64,000 bases of DNA from Algoriphagus aestuariicola (GTDB taxonomy: Bacteria > Bacteroidota > Bacteroidia > Cytophagales > Cyclobacteriaceae): positions 463,266-527,265 of the forward strand of contig NZ_JAFKCW010000004.1 in NCBI RefSeq assembly GCF_017254835.1, in the 5' to 3' direction. Positions 41,180 to 49,088 of the stretch are shown piece by piece; the stretch's first letter is position 1; each line of letters opens with the position of its first letter. The translations under genes and the position numbers were made by a program. Below the pieces are notes generated by a model. The model saw only the letters and a list, made by a program, of their open reading frames with translations. It made no database searches and was not told the origin of the DNA.

Positions 41180-42055
41180 TTATTCCCTCAATGGCTGATA
41201 GTCCATCCAGTCCACCTCAAGTTCAAAGCGTCTTCCGGGTCGCTCTACGGAATTTGGGTTGGTCTCGACCGCCCAGTTGTCTGTGTGCCAAAAATTCATG
41301 CGGTAGCGGGAGGGATGTTGGGGAATACCTCTCTTTCCTTCGTAGTCCCAGAGCACGACGGTGTCTGCGGTCACCGGATGGAGCAGCCACCAGCGAACGC
41401 GGTCTGCATGCCAATCAAAGCCATAGGTATGAAATTGCGTGGAGGCATTAAATCCCCCGATGGTCTCGATTTTCTCTGGTAGGGCCATATTTTCTTTGAG
41501 CGCTTCCCGTAGATCGCTACCGTCTTCCCGGTATTCGGTGGCGTAGATCTTTCCTGTTGCAAGATTGATCGTACGACCAACCCGCTTGAGCTTGCCGGAA
41601 TGTCCCGTCCAGGTTCCGACATAGATTATCTCTGGGTCAGCAATCAGCCATTCCATATCCACTTCACTCAGCCCTAGCTTGGGGTCATTTTGGTAGGTGA
41701 AATAACCTACTACTGCTCCGACATTGGGCTGCTCGTCGCTTGCGGGGATTTTGAGTCGGGTCGAGTAGGTGCCAAAATGGGTAAGATGGTTGGATATAAT
41801 CTCAGGGCCTTTTCCGGGGCCAGCCTTTTCACTGGGATGAAGCTTGAAAGACAGCACGCGAGCGCTCGACTCGAATTTAGACTTCTTCCCGGACTTCCAC
41901 TTGAATGCAGCTTTTCTTCCTGTGGAACCATAGTGGAAATTCTCCAAATCGGCGGAGGAAAACTCTTCACGAAAGGCTGGATGGAATTCAGCTTTTTTTT
42001 GGTCGCTTTGGAATAAGAGGGAGAGGAAAAGAGCGGAAAAGAGGGTGGATTTCAT
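41180..42055 (-). CDS. Exported glycoside hydrolase family 16
   Basis: The 291-residue protein has a signal peptide (KSTLFSALFLSLLFQS) and a beta-jelly-roll GH16 domain with the catalytic ExDxE motif as SEVDMEW (~residues 129-135). Aromatic residues in HTYGFDWHADRVRWWL line the likely substrate cleft. GH16 enzymes cut beta-1,3/1,4-glucans, laminarin or marine galactans such as agar and carrageenan; which one is not clear. Twenty bases separate it from the PQQ dehydrogenase gene upstream on the same strand, so they may be cotranscribed. Confidence 0.82.
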   Translation of the reverse strand: MKSTLFSALFLSLLFQSDQKKAEFHPAFREEFSSADLENFHYGSTGRKAAFKWKSGKKSKFESSARVLSFKLHPSEKAGPGKGPEIISNHLTHFGTYSTRLKIPASDEQPNVGAVVGYFTYQNDPKLGLSEVDMEWLIADPEIIYVGTWTGHSGKLKRVGRTINLATGKIYATEYREDGSDLREALKENMALPEKIETIGGFNASTQFHTYGFDWHADRVRWWLLHPVTADTVVLWDYEGKRGIPQHPSRYRMNFWHTDNWAVETNPNSVERPGRRFELEVDWMDYQPLRE

Positions 42056-42075
42056 GGAACTCGATTCTGTCGAAT

Positions 42076-44190
42076 TTAATCAGGAAGTGCGAAAGCCACA
42101 TATGCATCGCCACTTTTGGTGCCCTTGCCACCGCCGCAGGCAATGACTAGGTATTGTTTTCCATTTTTTCCAAAGACCGCTGGCGTGGCATGGCCCGCTG
42201 CTGGAAGCTGGGCTTCCCAGAGCAACTCTCCGGTTTCTTTATCAAAGGCTCTGATCTTTTCGTCCTTGGTGGCCGCAATAAAAAGAACTCCACCAGCAGT
42301 CGTGACCGGTCCTCCGTAATTTTCTATACCTGTATTTTTAAAGCCCTGATGAGCCAGTGAATCGACGTTGCCCAATGGAATCTGCCATTTTTTTAACCCT
42401 GTATTCATATCGATAGCGGTTAGAAGTCCCCAAGGCGGATTGGAGCCATAGAGACCGTCTTTTGTGAGCAGGCGCTTATAGCCTTTCATGTAATAGCGGG
42501 GATAGAGCTTCGAGCTTTCTGATGCTAATTCTTTTTTGTCCCCTTCTTCAGCTTTTCCGAATAGAAAATCAATCAGTACACCTCTTTCCTCTGAAGAAAT
42601 GTGACTGAAAGATGGCATGGCGCCGCGGCCTTGTCTGAGAAGTTTTTCAAGGGAATCCGTGGCATATTTTTCCTTCAAACCGACCAAGGAAGGAATCGAG
42701 GGGGGATTTCCTTTTCGGTCTAAGCCATGGCAGTTTCCGCAGTAGTTGGTATAGATGGATTGGCCCACGTTACCAAAACTCGCATTGGGAGTCATCTCGA
42801 TCAGCCAGGGGATTTGATTCGCATTGACATACAGCGTCTGCGTTTCTGGATCAAAGGATGCCCCTCCCCACTCGCCTCCGCCGTCCATGCCGGGAAAGAG
42901 CACGATGGGTCTCTCCGGATGCGGTGGAGCCCAGGTGTCACCGAGAATGGCATTGTTGAGCTGGTTTCTGATGTCTGATTCCCAGTCCGGCTTGAGGTTG
43001 AGGATGTCTTTTTCCTCAAAAACCATCTTCATAAATGGCTCCGGCATGGAAGGGGTTGGCTGGGTTTTGGAACTCACCTCCCCGGGCATGACGCTTTGGG
43101 TGACGGGAGTTTCCGGAATAGGCCAGATGGGCTCGCCGCTTTCCCGGTCAAAGACATAGGTCATGCCCTGTTTGGAAATTTGGGCGACCGCGTCGATCCA
43201 TTTTCCATCCTTTTGGATGCGGATAAGATTGGGGTTGGCGGGGAAATCTCGATCCCAAACGTCGTGGTGGACCGCCTGAAAGTGCCAGATTCTTTGTCCT
43301 GTACGGGCATCCAAAGCCAAGAGCGAATTGGCGTACAGGTTGTCTCCCGAGCGATACCCTCCCCAGAAATCGTAGGTCGCCGAGCCGGTAGGCACGTAGA
43401 CGATTCCCCGATCTTGATCCACAGTCATTCCTGCCCAGTTGTTTGCCCCGCCGATTTGTTGGATGTATTTGGGATCCCAAGTTTCATATCCTTCTTCTCC
43501 GGGTTGTGGAATGGTGTGGAAAATCCATTCTCTCTTCCCGGTCTTAACATTATAGGCTCGGATATGTCCAGGAGCTGCATCCAGCCCTTCTGAAAGACGC
43601 ATGCCCAAAATGATTTTGTCCTCGAAAATGGCGCCTGGTGAATTGGACACAATTAGAAAATCCTCCAAATCCGTGTCCAATTCTTTTCGCAAGTCCACTT
43701 TTCCTTGTTCTCCAAAATCGAGGATGGGTTGTCCTGTCAACGCATTCAGCGCCATTAGCCAGTTGCCGGCGGTGAAGAGGATACGGGCTTCCTCCCCGCT
43801 CTGCCAATAGCTGAGGCCACGGTTGGTGCCTGCCCAGGAATTTTCCCCTCCGAGCAGAGCAAAAGGATCAAATCGCCAATGCTCCTCGCCAGTGCCTGCG
43901 TCCAATGCAAAGACGTTCAGCTGGGGGGTGGTGGCGTAGAGTATGCCATTTGCCACGATGGGCTGGCACTGGATCTGGCTTCGCTCCGTGGCGTCGCCCG
44001 TGTGGTAAGTCCAGGCAACTTGAAGCTGGGAGACGTTTTCTGTAGTGATCTGTGTCAAATCCGAATACCTCGAACCGTCCTCAGGACCTCCATAGTGCGG
44101 CCAGTCGGTGTAGCTTATATCAGCGGGTTTTTCTGAGCAGGAGAAGATGAGCGCGAACAGTGTAAGGGCGAAAAGGGTTTTGCAGGTCAT
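42076..44190 (-). CDS. PQQ-dependent dehydrogenase lipoprotein with embedded cytochrome c
   Basis: The 704-residue protein starts with a lipoprotein signal (lipobox IFSC). It has PQQ propeller repeats in two blocks (~30-470 and ~590-704) with W-motifs such as GQRIWHFQAVHHDVWDRDFP and the N-terminal DWPHYGGPEDGSRYS. A cytochrome c domain with one heme site CGNCH (~residue 484) and a distal Met in GAMPSF lies between them. It fits membrane-anchored quinoprotein glucose/alcohol dehydrogenases. Electrons would pass from PQQ to the heme and onward to the respiratory chain. Substrate unknown. Confidence 0.88.
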   Translation of the reverse strand: MTCKTLFALTLFALIFSCSEKPADISYTDWPHYGGPEDGSRYSDLTQITTENVSQLQVAWTYHTGDATERSQIQCQPIVANGILYATTPQLNVFALDAGTGEEHWRFDPFALLGGENSWAGTNRGLSYWQSGEEARILFTAGNWLMALNALTGQPILDFGEQGKVDLRKELDTDLEDFLIVSNSPGAIFEDKIILGMRLSEGLDAAPGHIRAYNVKTGKREWIFHTIPQPGEEGYETWDPKYIQQIGGANNWAGMTVDQDRGIVYVPTGSATYDFWGGYRSGDNLYANSLLALDARTGQRIWHFQAVHHDVWDRDFPANPNLIRIQKDGKWIDAVAQISKQGMTYVFDRESGEPIWPIPETPVTQSVMPGEVSSKTQPTPSMPEPFMKMVFEEKDILNLKPDWESDIRNQLNNAILGDTWAPPHPERPIVLFPGMDGGGEWGGASFDPETQTLYVNANQIPWLIEMTPNASFGNVGQSIYTNYCGNCHGLDRKGNPPSIPSLVGLKEKYATDSLEKLLRQGRGAMPSFSHISSEERGVLIDFLFGKAEEGDKKELASESSKLYPRYYMKGYKRLLTKDGLYGSNPPWGLLTAIDMNTGLKKWQIPLGNVDSLAHQGFKNTGIENYGGPVTTAGGVLFIAATKDEKIRAFDKETGELLWEAQLPAAGHATPAVFGKNGKQYLVIACGGGKGTKSGDAYVAFALPD

Positions 44191-44239
44191 TTGGACTTAT
44201 TTGGAGGTAGAAGATCGGGAAAAGTTGGTTCAACGCAAA

Positions 44240-44261
44240 ACCGCGGAGATCGCAAAGATTA
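44240..44261 (+). repeat. Inverted-repeat arm A (ACCGCGGAGA type)
   Basis: ACCGCGGAGATCGCAAAGAT lies in the gap between the PQQ dehydrogenase and ccmB. Its partner arm B, read on the minus strand, is CACCGCGAAGACGCAAAGAG; the two differ by one change and one base of length in the core. Confidence 0.6.
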
Positions 44262-44375
44262 AGGTAGAAAGATCTTATGCATTTGAGGCTTATTTGAATT
44301 TTTCATGAGCCTGATGGGTGAAGGCAAAGGGATAAGAAGAAAAGAACTGGTGGGTTTTAGATTCTCAGTCTAATT

Positions 44376-44405
44376 CTCTGCGCTCTTTGCGTCTTCGCGG
44401 TGAAA
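44376..44405 (-). repeat. Inverted-repeat arm B
   Basis: On the minus strand this reads CACCGCGAAGACGCAAAGAG with GCGCAGAG beyond, the counterpart of arm A. The arms are ~115 bases apart. The right arm ends about 20 bases before the ccmB start and covers the alternative GTG start at 44400, which speaks against that start. Confidence 0.6.
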
Positions 44406-44413
44406 AAAGTATC

Positions 44414-44421
44414 TACCTTTG
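44414..44421 (+). promoter_or_regulatory. -7 promoter box of ccmB
   Basis: TACCTTTG matches TAnnTTTG exactly and ends five bases before the ATG at 44427. TTTG at 44386-44389 is 24 bases upstream, slightly far. The transcript would be nearly leaderless. Confidence 0.45.
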
Positions 44422-44426
44422 GGGCC

Positions 44427-45092
44427 ATGTGGAAAGAAATCTCCGTCTTGATCCGAAAGGAAATTACTCTCGAATGGCGCCAAAAGTATGCGCTGAACGG
44501 GATTTTGCTCTATGTGGTCTCGGCGGTTTTCATCACCTACTTGAGTGTGGGGGCGAGATCCGGAACGCTTTCCATTCCGACTTGGAATGCCGTCTATTGG
44601 ATCATCATCCTGTTTTCTTCGGTCAATGCAGTGGCCAAAAGTTTTGTGCAGGAGCATCAGGGGCGCCAACTCTACTACTACATGATAGCCTCTCCCGAGG
44701 CCATTATTCTTTCCAAAATCATTTATAATATTGGCCTCACCCTGATTTTGGCTTTGCTTGGCTATTTGGTTTTTTCAGTGATTTTGGGCAATCCCGTGCA
44801 GGATCAGCCGCTCTTTTTGCTCAATCTGGTCTTGGGAGCAGTCGGCTTTTCGGCCAGCCTCACCATGGTGAGCGGGATCGCTTCCAAGGCCGGCAACAAT
44901 GCCACGCTGATGGCGATTTTGAGCTTTCCCGTGATCATCCCCATTCTCCTGATGGCGATCCGAATTTCCAAAAATGCCCTTGATGGCCTGGATTGGAGTG
45001 TCAGCGCGGATAAGCTGCTGAGCCTTTTGGCGATCAATGCCATCGTCGGGGTGACAGCATATATTCTGTTTCCCTATTTGTGGAGAAGCTAG
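44427..45092 (+). CDS. ccmB: Heme exporter membrane protein CcmB
   Basis: ABC-type membrane subunit that works with CcmA in heme-chaperone release during cytochrome c maturation. I choose the ATG at 44427 because a -7 promoter box and a repeat arm lie just before it; a GTG at 44400 would add nine residues. Six hydrophobic helices, the EWRQKYALNGILLYVVSAVF start, and the FVQEHQGRQLYYYMIASP and SGIASKAGNNATLMAIL segments are CcmB-like. It stands alone here, 18 kb from the ccmC-D-E-F run, and no ccmA is adjacent. Confidence 0.88.
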   Translation: MWKEISVLIRKEITLEWRQKYALNGILLYVVSAVFITYLSVGARSGTLSIPTWNAVYWIIILFSSVNAVAKSFVQEHQGRQLYYYMIASPEAIILSKIIYNIGLTLILALLGYLVFSVILGNPVQDQPLFLLNLVLGAVGFSASLTMVSGIASKAGNNATLMAILSFPVIIPILLMAIRISKNALDGLDWSVSADKLLSLLAINAIVGVTAYILFPYLWRS

Positions 45093-45169
45093 AGGATTTA
45101 CTATTTGGGATTTTTGATTTATGGCGTTCGGTCGCACTTTTTGGTGGAAATGCGATGACGACCACCGGC

Positions 45170-45224
45170 AACTTTTCAATTTTTAACCTTACAACTTTCC
45201 AATCCGAATTTTTCAACCTTTCAA
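45170..45224. repeat. Mosaic repeat, inverted relative to 22181-22260
   Basis: AACTTTTCAATTTTTAACCT, then AACTTTCCAATCC and TTTTTCAACCTTTCAACC, are the complementary words of the rlmN-ccmC mosaic. It fills most of the 187-base gap between ccmB and the SDR gene. Confidence 0.5.
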
Positions 45225-45250
45225 CCCTTCGAATCCACTCAGGGTGACGG
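45225..45250 (+). repeat. Dispersed repeat, degenerate copy R5
   Basis: CCCTTCGAATCCACTCAGGG continuing TGACGG, related to copy R4 near the GIY-YIG gene (CTTCGACTCCGCTGAGGGTGAC) with a few substitutions. It directly abuts the AT-rich mosaic repeat. Confidence 0.6.
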
Positions 45251-45279
45251 ATAAATTCCAATCTCCCTATCTTTAACTT

Positions 45280-46044
45280 ATGGAAAACAAAATTGCCCTG
45301 ATCACCGGTGCTACTTCCGGGATCGGAAAAGCCTGCGCTTTGACCCTTGCCAAGATGGGTTTTGACATCATCGCCACGGGCAGAAGACAGGATCGCTTGG
45401 AAGACTTGGGAAAAGAACTAGCGCCCAGAGTCCGTTTTTTGCCACTGGTGTTTGACGTGCGGGATCGGGATAAAGTCGGAGAGATTCTCGGAAATCTTCC
45501 CGATGAATGGTCAGCCATCGACGTGCTGATCAACAATGCCGGCAATGCCCATGGCATGGACCCAATCCAGACTGGCAGCCTGGACGATTGGGATGCGATG
45601 ATGGACATCAATGTCAAAGGCTTGCTCTACGTGTCCAAAGCCATCATCCCGGGAATGACCGAACGCAAGTCCGGTATGATCATCAACATCGGCTCGATTG
45701 CAGGGAAGGAAGTCTATCCCAACGGAAATGTTTACTGCGGTTCCAAGCATGCCGTCGATGCGATTACCAAAGGGATGCGGATCGATTTGAATCCTTTTGG
45801 GATTCGCGTGGTTGGCATCCATCCAGGTCTGGTGGAAACTGAGTTTTCGATAGTCCGGTTTAAAGGCGACGAGGCCCGGGCTGAATCGGTGTACAAAGGG
45901 CTGGAGCCCTTAGTCGCCCAAGATATCGCCGATATAGTAGAATTTGCCGTGAGCAGGCCACCCCACGTGGTTTTGGCGGATGTAGTAGTCCTTCCCACCG
46001 CACAGGGATCGGCGGCCTTGGTCAACAGAAACTCCACAAAATGA
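45280..46044 (+). CDS. SDR-family NAD(P)-dependent oxidoreductase (YdfG-like)
   Basis: The 254-residue classical SDR has ALITGATSGIGKACALTL (residues 6-23), an arginine pair after the second strand (ATGRRQDR) that suggests NADP, NNAGNAHG, the catalytic Ser in INIGSIAGK, and YCGSKHAV (Tyr/Lys). It resembles YdfG-type 3-hydroxy acid/serine dehydrogenases. The 3' end overlaps the VanX-type gene by 4 bases (ATGA), so they are cotranscribed, although I see no functional link. Confidence 0.87.
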   Translation: MENKIALITGATSGIGKACALTLAKMGFDIIATGRRQDRLEDLGKELAPRVRFLPLVFDVRDRDKVGEILGNLPDEWSAIDVLINNAGNAHGMDPIQTGSLDDWDAMMDINVKGLLYVSKAIIPGMTERKSGMIINIGSIAGKEVYPNGNVYCGSKHAVDAITKGMRIDLNPFGIRVVGIHPGLVETEFSIVRFKGDEARAESVYKGLEPLVAQDIADIVEFAVSRPPHVVLADVVVLPTAQGSAALVNRNSTK

Positions 46045-46790
46045 TACGATCTGCGATAGTTTTTTTGAGCTTGGCAGCCGCCTGCTCTTCACCAGTCAAG
46101 AGTGATCAGGAAATCTTTTCCGAACAACAAAGAGAAGTCTTGGATCCGGTGAAGGAAACCGAGCTGGAGCCGGCTCTGCCTGAGCTGGAGCAAAAACTGA
46201 TTTCCCAAGGCTTGGTGGATGTGCAGCAGGTCGTGCCAGGAGTCAAGATCGAGCTGAAGTATTCAACCACCGATAATTTCTTTGGAAAGGATGTGTACGG
46301 CGACCACGTACGGTGCTACCTGCAGCCCGAGGTGGCCGAGATGGTGGGAAAAGCCCAAGAAAACCTCCAAAAGGAAAATCCAAATCTTACGCTCCTGATC
46401 TATGATGGCGTGAGGCCGCTCAGCGTGCAGCAGATTCTTTGGGATAGTCTGGATAAGCCGGACAGCATCAAGCCGCTGTATGTCGCCGATCCAAAAGTCG
46501 GAGGCCTGCACAATTTCGGAGTTGCCGTGGACCTGACGATTTTTGATTCGGAAGCGGATTCGGTTTTGGATATGGGAACTGCCTACGACTATTTTGGCTA
46601 TGCGGCTTATCCTGATCGGGAAAAGCAAATGCTGGCTGAGGGTAAAATTACTGCAGCCCAGATCTCCAATCGCGAGATTCTGAGAAAGGTGATGACCACG
46701 GCCGGTTTTCAGGGAATAGGCAGCGAATGGTGGCACTTCAACGCTTTTTCCAGAAAGCAAGCCGGGGAAAAATTTGAGCTGATCCAATAA
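46041..46790 (+). CDS. D-alanyl-D-alanine dipeptidase (VanX-type) lipoprotein
   Basis: The 249-residue protein has a lipoprotein signal (lipobox AAAC), a charged linker, then an M15D zinc peptidase domain: YSTTDNFFGKDVYG, YDGVRPLSVQ (conserved Arg), HNFGVAVDLT (zinc His and Asp), and EWWHFN with the catalytic Glu and zinc His. Such enzymes split D-Ala-D-Ala from cell-wall turnover. Here there is no VanH/VanA neighbour, so it is more likely for peptidoglycan recycling than glycopeptide resistance. The 4-base overlap with the SDR gene upstream suggests one transcript. Confidence 0.9.
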   Translation: MIRSAIVFLSLAAACSSPVKSDQEIFSEQQREVLDPVKETELEPALPELEQKLISQGLVDVQQVVPGVKIELKYSTTDNFFGKDVYGDHVRCYLQPEVAEMVGKAQENLQKENPNLTLLIYDGVRPLSVQQILWDSLDKPDSIKPLYVADPKVGGLHNFGVAVDLTIFDSEADSVLDMGTAYDYFGYAAYPDREKQMLAEGKITAAQISNREILRKVMTTAGFQGIGSEWWHFNAFSRKQAGEKFELIQ

Positions 46791-46807
46791 ACCAAGTAGA
46801 CTTTCTG

Positions 46808-47962
46808 CTACATTGGGTATCCTGCTCCGGTATTGAGCAGCAGGACGCGCTCACTGGGTTGGATTTTGTTTTCTGAGATTAGTTTTTTCAGCCCTTCCCA
46901 AACCGCGGCGCCTTCCGGGCAGATCGACAGGTTTTCCGAAAGTCCAATCTCATTTATTCCCTTTATGATTTCTCTGTCACTCACGGTGACTACCTCCCCA
47001 TCGGATTCCCGAATGACTCTTACAATCAAGTCAGCCGCGAAAGCCTGGGGAACCGAAAGACCATAGGCAATGGACATCGTGTAGTCCTCGGGCGAGGATT
47101 GAACTCCACGTATCCGGTCCGCGATCGGCGCGCAGCCTTCTGCCTGAACGGCGACCATTCGTGGAAACTTCTCGGGGCTAAGCAATCCCATTTGTGCGAG
47201 CTCTTGGAAAGCTTTCCAAATACCGATCAAGCCAGTTCCCCCTCCGGTCGGGTAGAGTATCACATCGGGCAGTTGGTCTGTGAGTTGTTCAAAGATCTCA
47301 TAGCCCATGGTTTTCTTTCCTTCGAGTCGGTAGGGTTCTTTCATCGTGGCGAGGTTAAATGCTCCCCTCTTTGCTTGGATTTCACTTGCGATTCGGCCGC
47401 AGGCATTAATCATCCCAGAGACTTGGATCAGATTGGCGCCATATTTTTCACATGTTTCTTTGAAATGCTCCGGGGTATCTTTTGGCATGATGACCGTGGC
47501 GTGCAAGCCTGCTGCCCTAGCGTAGGCGCTGAGGGCTCCACCGGCATTTCCGGCCGTAGGAATGACCAGTTCCTCTATCCCCAACTCAAGCGCTTTGCTT
47601 ACAGCCATGCTCAATCCTCTTGCTTTGAAGGAACCTGTTGGATTGCCGCTTTCGTCTTTGATCAAAAGATGGCGCAGTCCGTATCGGTTGGCCAAAGTGG
47701 GCCATTCCACGATTGGTGTCAGCCCCTCACCGAGCGTAACGCGGTTTTTCACATCGAAAAGCGGAAGGTAATGGGCGTAACGCCACATGGACCCAGTGTC
47801 CTCCACGACCAATGGCTCAGAGGCGAGCGCATATTCGGCAACCAAGGGCTGGTTGCAGCAGGTAGCGAAGGTCTGTAGGAGGCGCGGAGAATAGTTTTTA
47901 CCGCAGGAGGGACACTGGAGCTTGCGCAGCAGGGAGAGTTGGGAAAGTGGTAGTGTAGTCAT
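46808..47962 (-). CDS. thrC: Threonine synthase
   Basis: PLP enzyme that makes threonine from O-phosphohomoserine. The 384-residue protein has an N-terminal zinc-ribbon-like segment (CPSCGKNYS ... ATCCNQP), GEGLTPIVEW, the PLP lysine in NPTGSFKARGL (~residue 113), the AGNAGGALSAYAR phosphate-loop region and TGGGTGLIGIWKAF. The start is supported by the ribbon at residue 17. Threonine dehydratase or related PLP lyases are the alternatives, but this N-terminal ribbon is usual for class II threonine synthases. It is single and downstream of the LysR regulator. Confidence 0.85.
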   Translation of the reverse strand: MTTLPLSQLSLLRKLQCPSCGKNYSPRLLQTFATCCNQPLVAEYALASEPLVVEDTGSMWRYAHYLPLFDVKNRVTLGEGLTPIVEWPTLANRYGLRHLLIKDESGNPTGSFKARGLSMAVSKALELGIEELVIPTAGNAGGALSAYARAAGLHATVIMPKDTPEHFKETCEKYGANLIQVSGMINACGRIASEIQAKRGAFNLATMKEPYRLEGKKTMGYEIFEQLTDQLPDVILYPTGGGTGLIGIWKAFQELAQMGLLSPEKFPRMVAVQAEGCAPIADRIRGVQSSPEDYTMSIAYGLSVPQAFAADLIVRVIRESDGEVVTVSDREIIKGINEIGLSENLSICPEGAAVWEGLKKLISENKIQPSERVLLLNTGAGYPM

Positions 47963-48014
47963 ACCCGAATTTAACGGGCCTTTCCGGAGGGATAAGATAC
48001 TGCTTTGTTATGGG

Positions 48015-48920
48015 TTATAACTTCTCGTTATAGATGGTTCTGGCTTTTCGGATAAACTTTCGCATCAGGCCATGCCTTTCCTCACCCTTTCTGGTCACGA
48101 AGCTGAATTCCCGCATTACCTCGAAGCCAGGGACGTTGATCTCCTTCAAGACTCCAGACTTTAATTCTTTTTGTACAGCCAAGCGGGACAGAAAGCCAAC
48201 AGCCTCGGCTTCGATCAGGTAATTTTTGAGTGCCTCAGTACCTCCCAGCCGGGCTATTACGTTCAGCTCGAAAAGCTTGATTCCTCTTTCTTCGAAAGCT
48301 TGCGAGAGCGTAGCCAAAGTTCCAGAACCTCTTTCCCGAAGTGCCATCCGACAGTGGACCAATTCCTCAAAGGGGAGTTTGTCTTTGGCATAGGGACTGG
48401 AGGAAGCACAAACCGGAATAATTCCATCGAGCATGAAGGGCTCGGATTGATAGGCATTGGTGTGGTGAAACGACTCGACGCAGGCCATATCGATCTCTTG
48501 AGAATCCAAGGCTTTGAGTATGGTTTCGCTGTTGCCGTTAAGCAAAAGGATCTGAGCGCCTGGAATTTCGCGATGGAGAGCTGCTAGGATTTTGGGGATC
48601 ACATAGAGTGAAGAGGTGGTGCTTGCCCCGATTTTGATTTCCCCTTTGATCTCCTCGTCCTTTTTCAGCGCATCGAAGTAAGTGCGGATTCCTTTCTGAA
48701 TTCGCACCGCTGGCTGAAGTTCTTCCAGGAGTTGGTCACCGGCAGGGGTGAGCAAAATCATGTTCCCTTTCCTGACAAAAAGCGCCGCGCCCAGCTCCCC
48801 TTCCAATTGTTGGATATGCTTGCTCACTGCAGGCTGGGAGATAAAGAGGTGCTCGGCAGCCTTTGAAAAACTCAAATGACGGGCAACAACGAGAAAAACT
48901 TCATAGCGGTAGTCAATCAC
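48015..48920 (-). CDS. LysR-family transcriptional regulator
   Basis: I take the GTG at 48920 as start: IDYRYEVFLVVARHLSFSKA is the usual LysR N terminus and gives 301 residues. The frame runs further upstream (to 49025) without helix-turn-helix content. HTH: AAEHLFISQPAVSKHIQQLEG. The effector domain follows (IKIGASTTSSLYVIPKIL ...), of the CysB/Cbl-like substrate-binding fold. It lies between threonine synthase and the TonB receptor; target genes are unknown. Confidence 0.88.
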   Translation of the reverse strand: MIDYRYEVFLVVARHLSFSKAAEHLFISQPAVSKHIQQLEGELGAALFVRKGNMILLTPAGDQLLEELQPAVRIQKGIRTYFDALKKDEEIKGEIKIGASTTSSLYVIPKILAALHREIPGAQILLLNGNSETILKALDSQEIDMACVESFHHTNAYQSEPFMLDGIIPVCASSSPYAKDKLPFEELVHCRMALRERGSGTLATLSQAFEERGIKLFELNVIARLGGTEALKNYLIEAEAVGFLSRLAVQKELKSGVLKEINVPGFEVMREFSFVTRKGEERHGLMRKFIRKARTIYNEKL

Positions 48921-49028
48921 TTTGCTTGAGTTTAGGTGGGAATGGACGCTCCGCCCAAAGTTGGGACAAGCTGTCTGAATACCCAACTGTAACTGGATAA
49001 ATGGACAGAGATCAGTCCATATCAAACG

Positions 49029-49063
49029 AAAAAGCTGCCCGGATAGTCACGGAGCAGCTTTTT
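49029..49063 (-). terminator. Intrinsic terminator of the TonB receptor gene
   Basis: On the minus strand AAAAAGCTGC pairs with GCAGCTTTTT across a 15-base loop that itself can pair CCG/CGG. It ends in a T run, 26 bases past the receptor's stop codon. Confidence 0.75.
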
Positions 49064-49088
49064 TGGGAAAAGATAAATGGTTTATAGA

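Noticed and set aside
44400-44426. GTG start giving a nine-residue longer CcmB
   Set aside because: The GTG lies in the repeat arm and the -7 box TACCTTTG falls inside the extension; the ATG at 44427 is better.
46041-46790. Glycopeptide (vancomycin) resistance function for the VanX-type gene
   Set aside because: No vanH/vanA or regulator neighbours; the protein is a lipoprotein, and VanX-like dipeptidases also serve cell-wall turnover.
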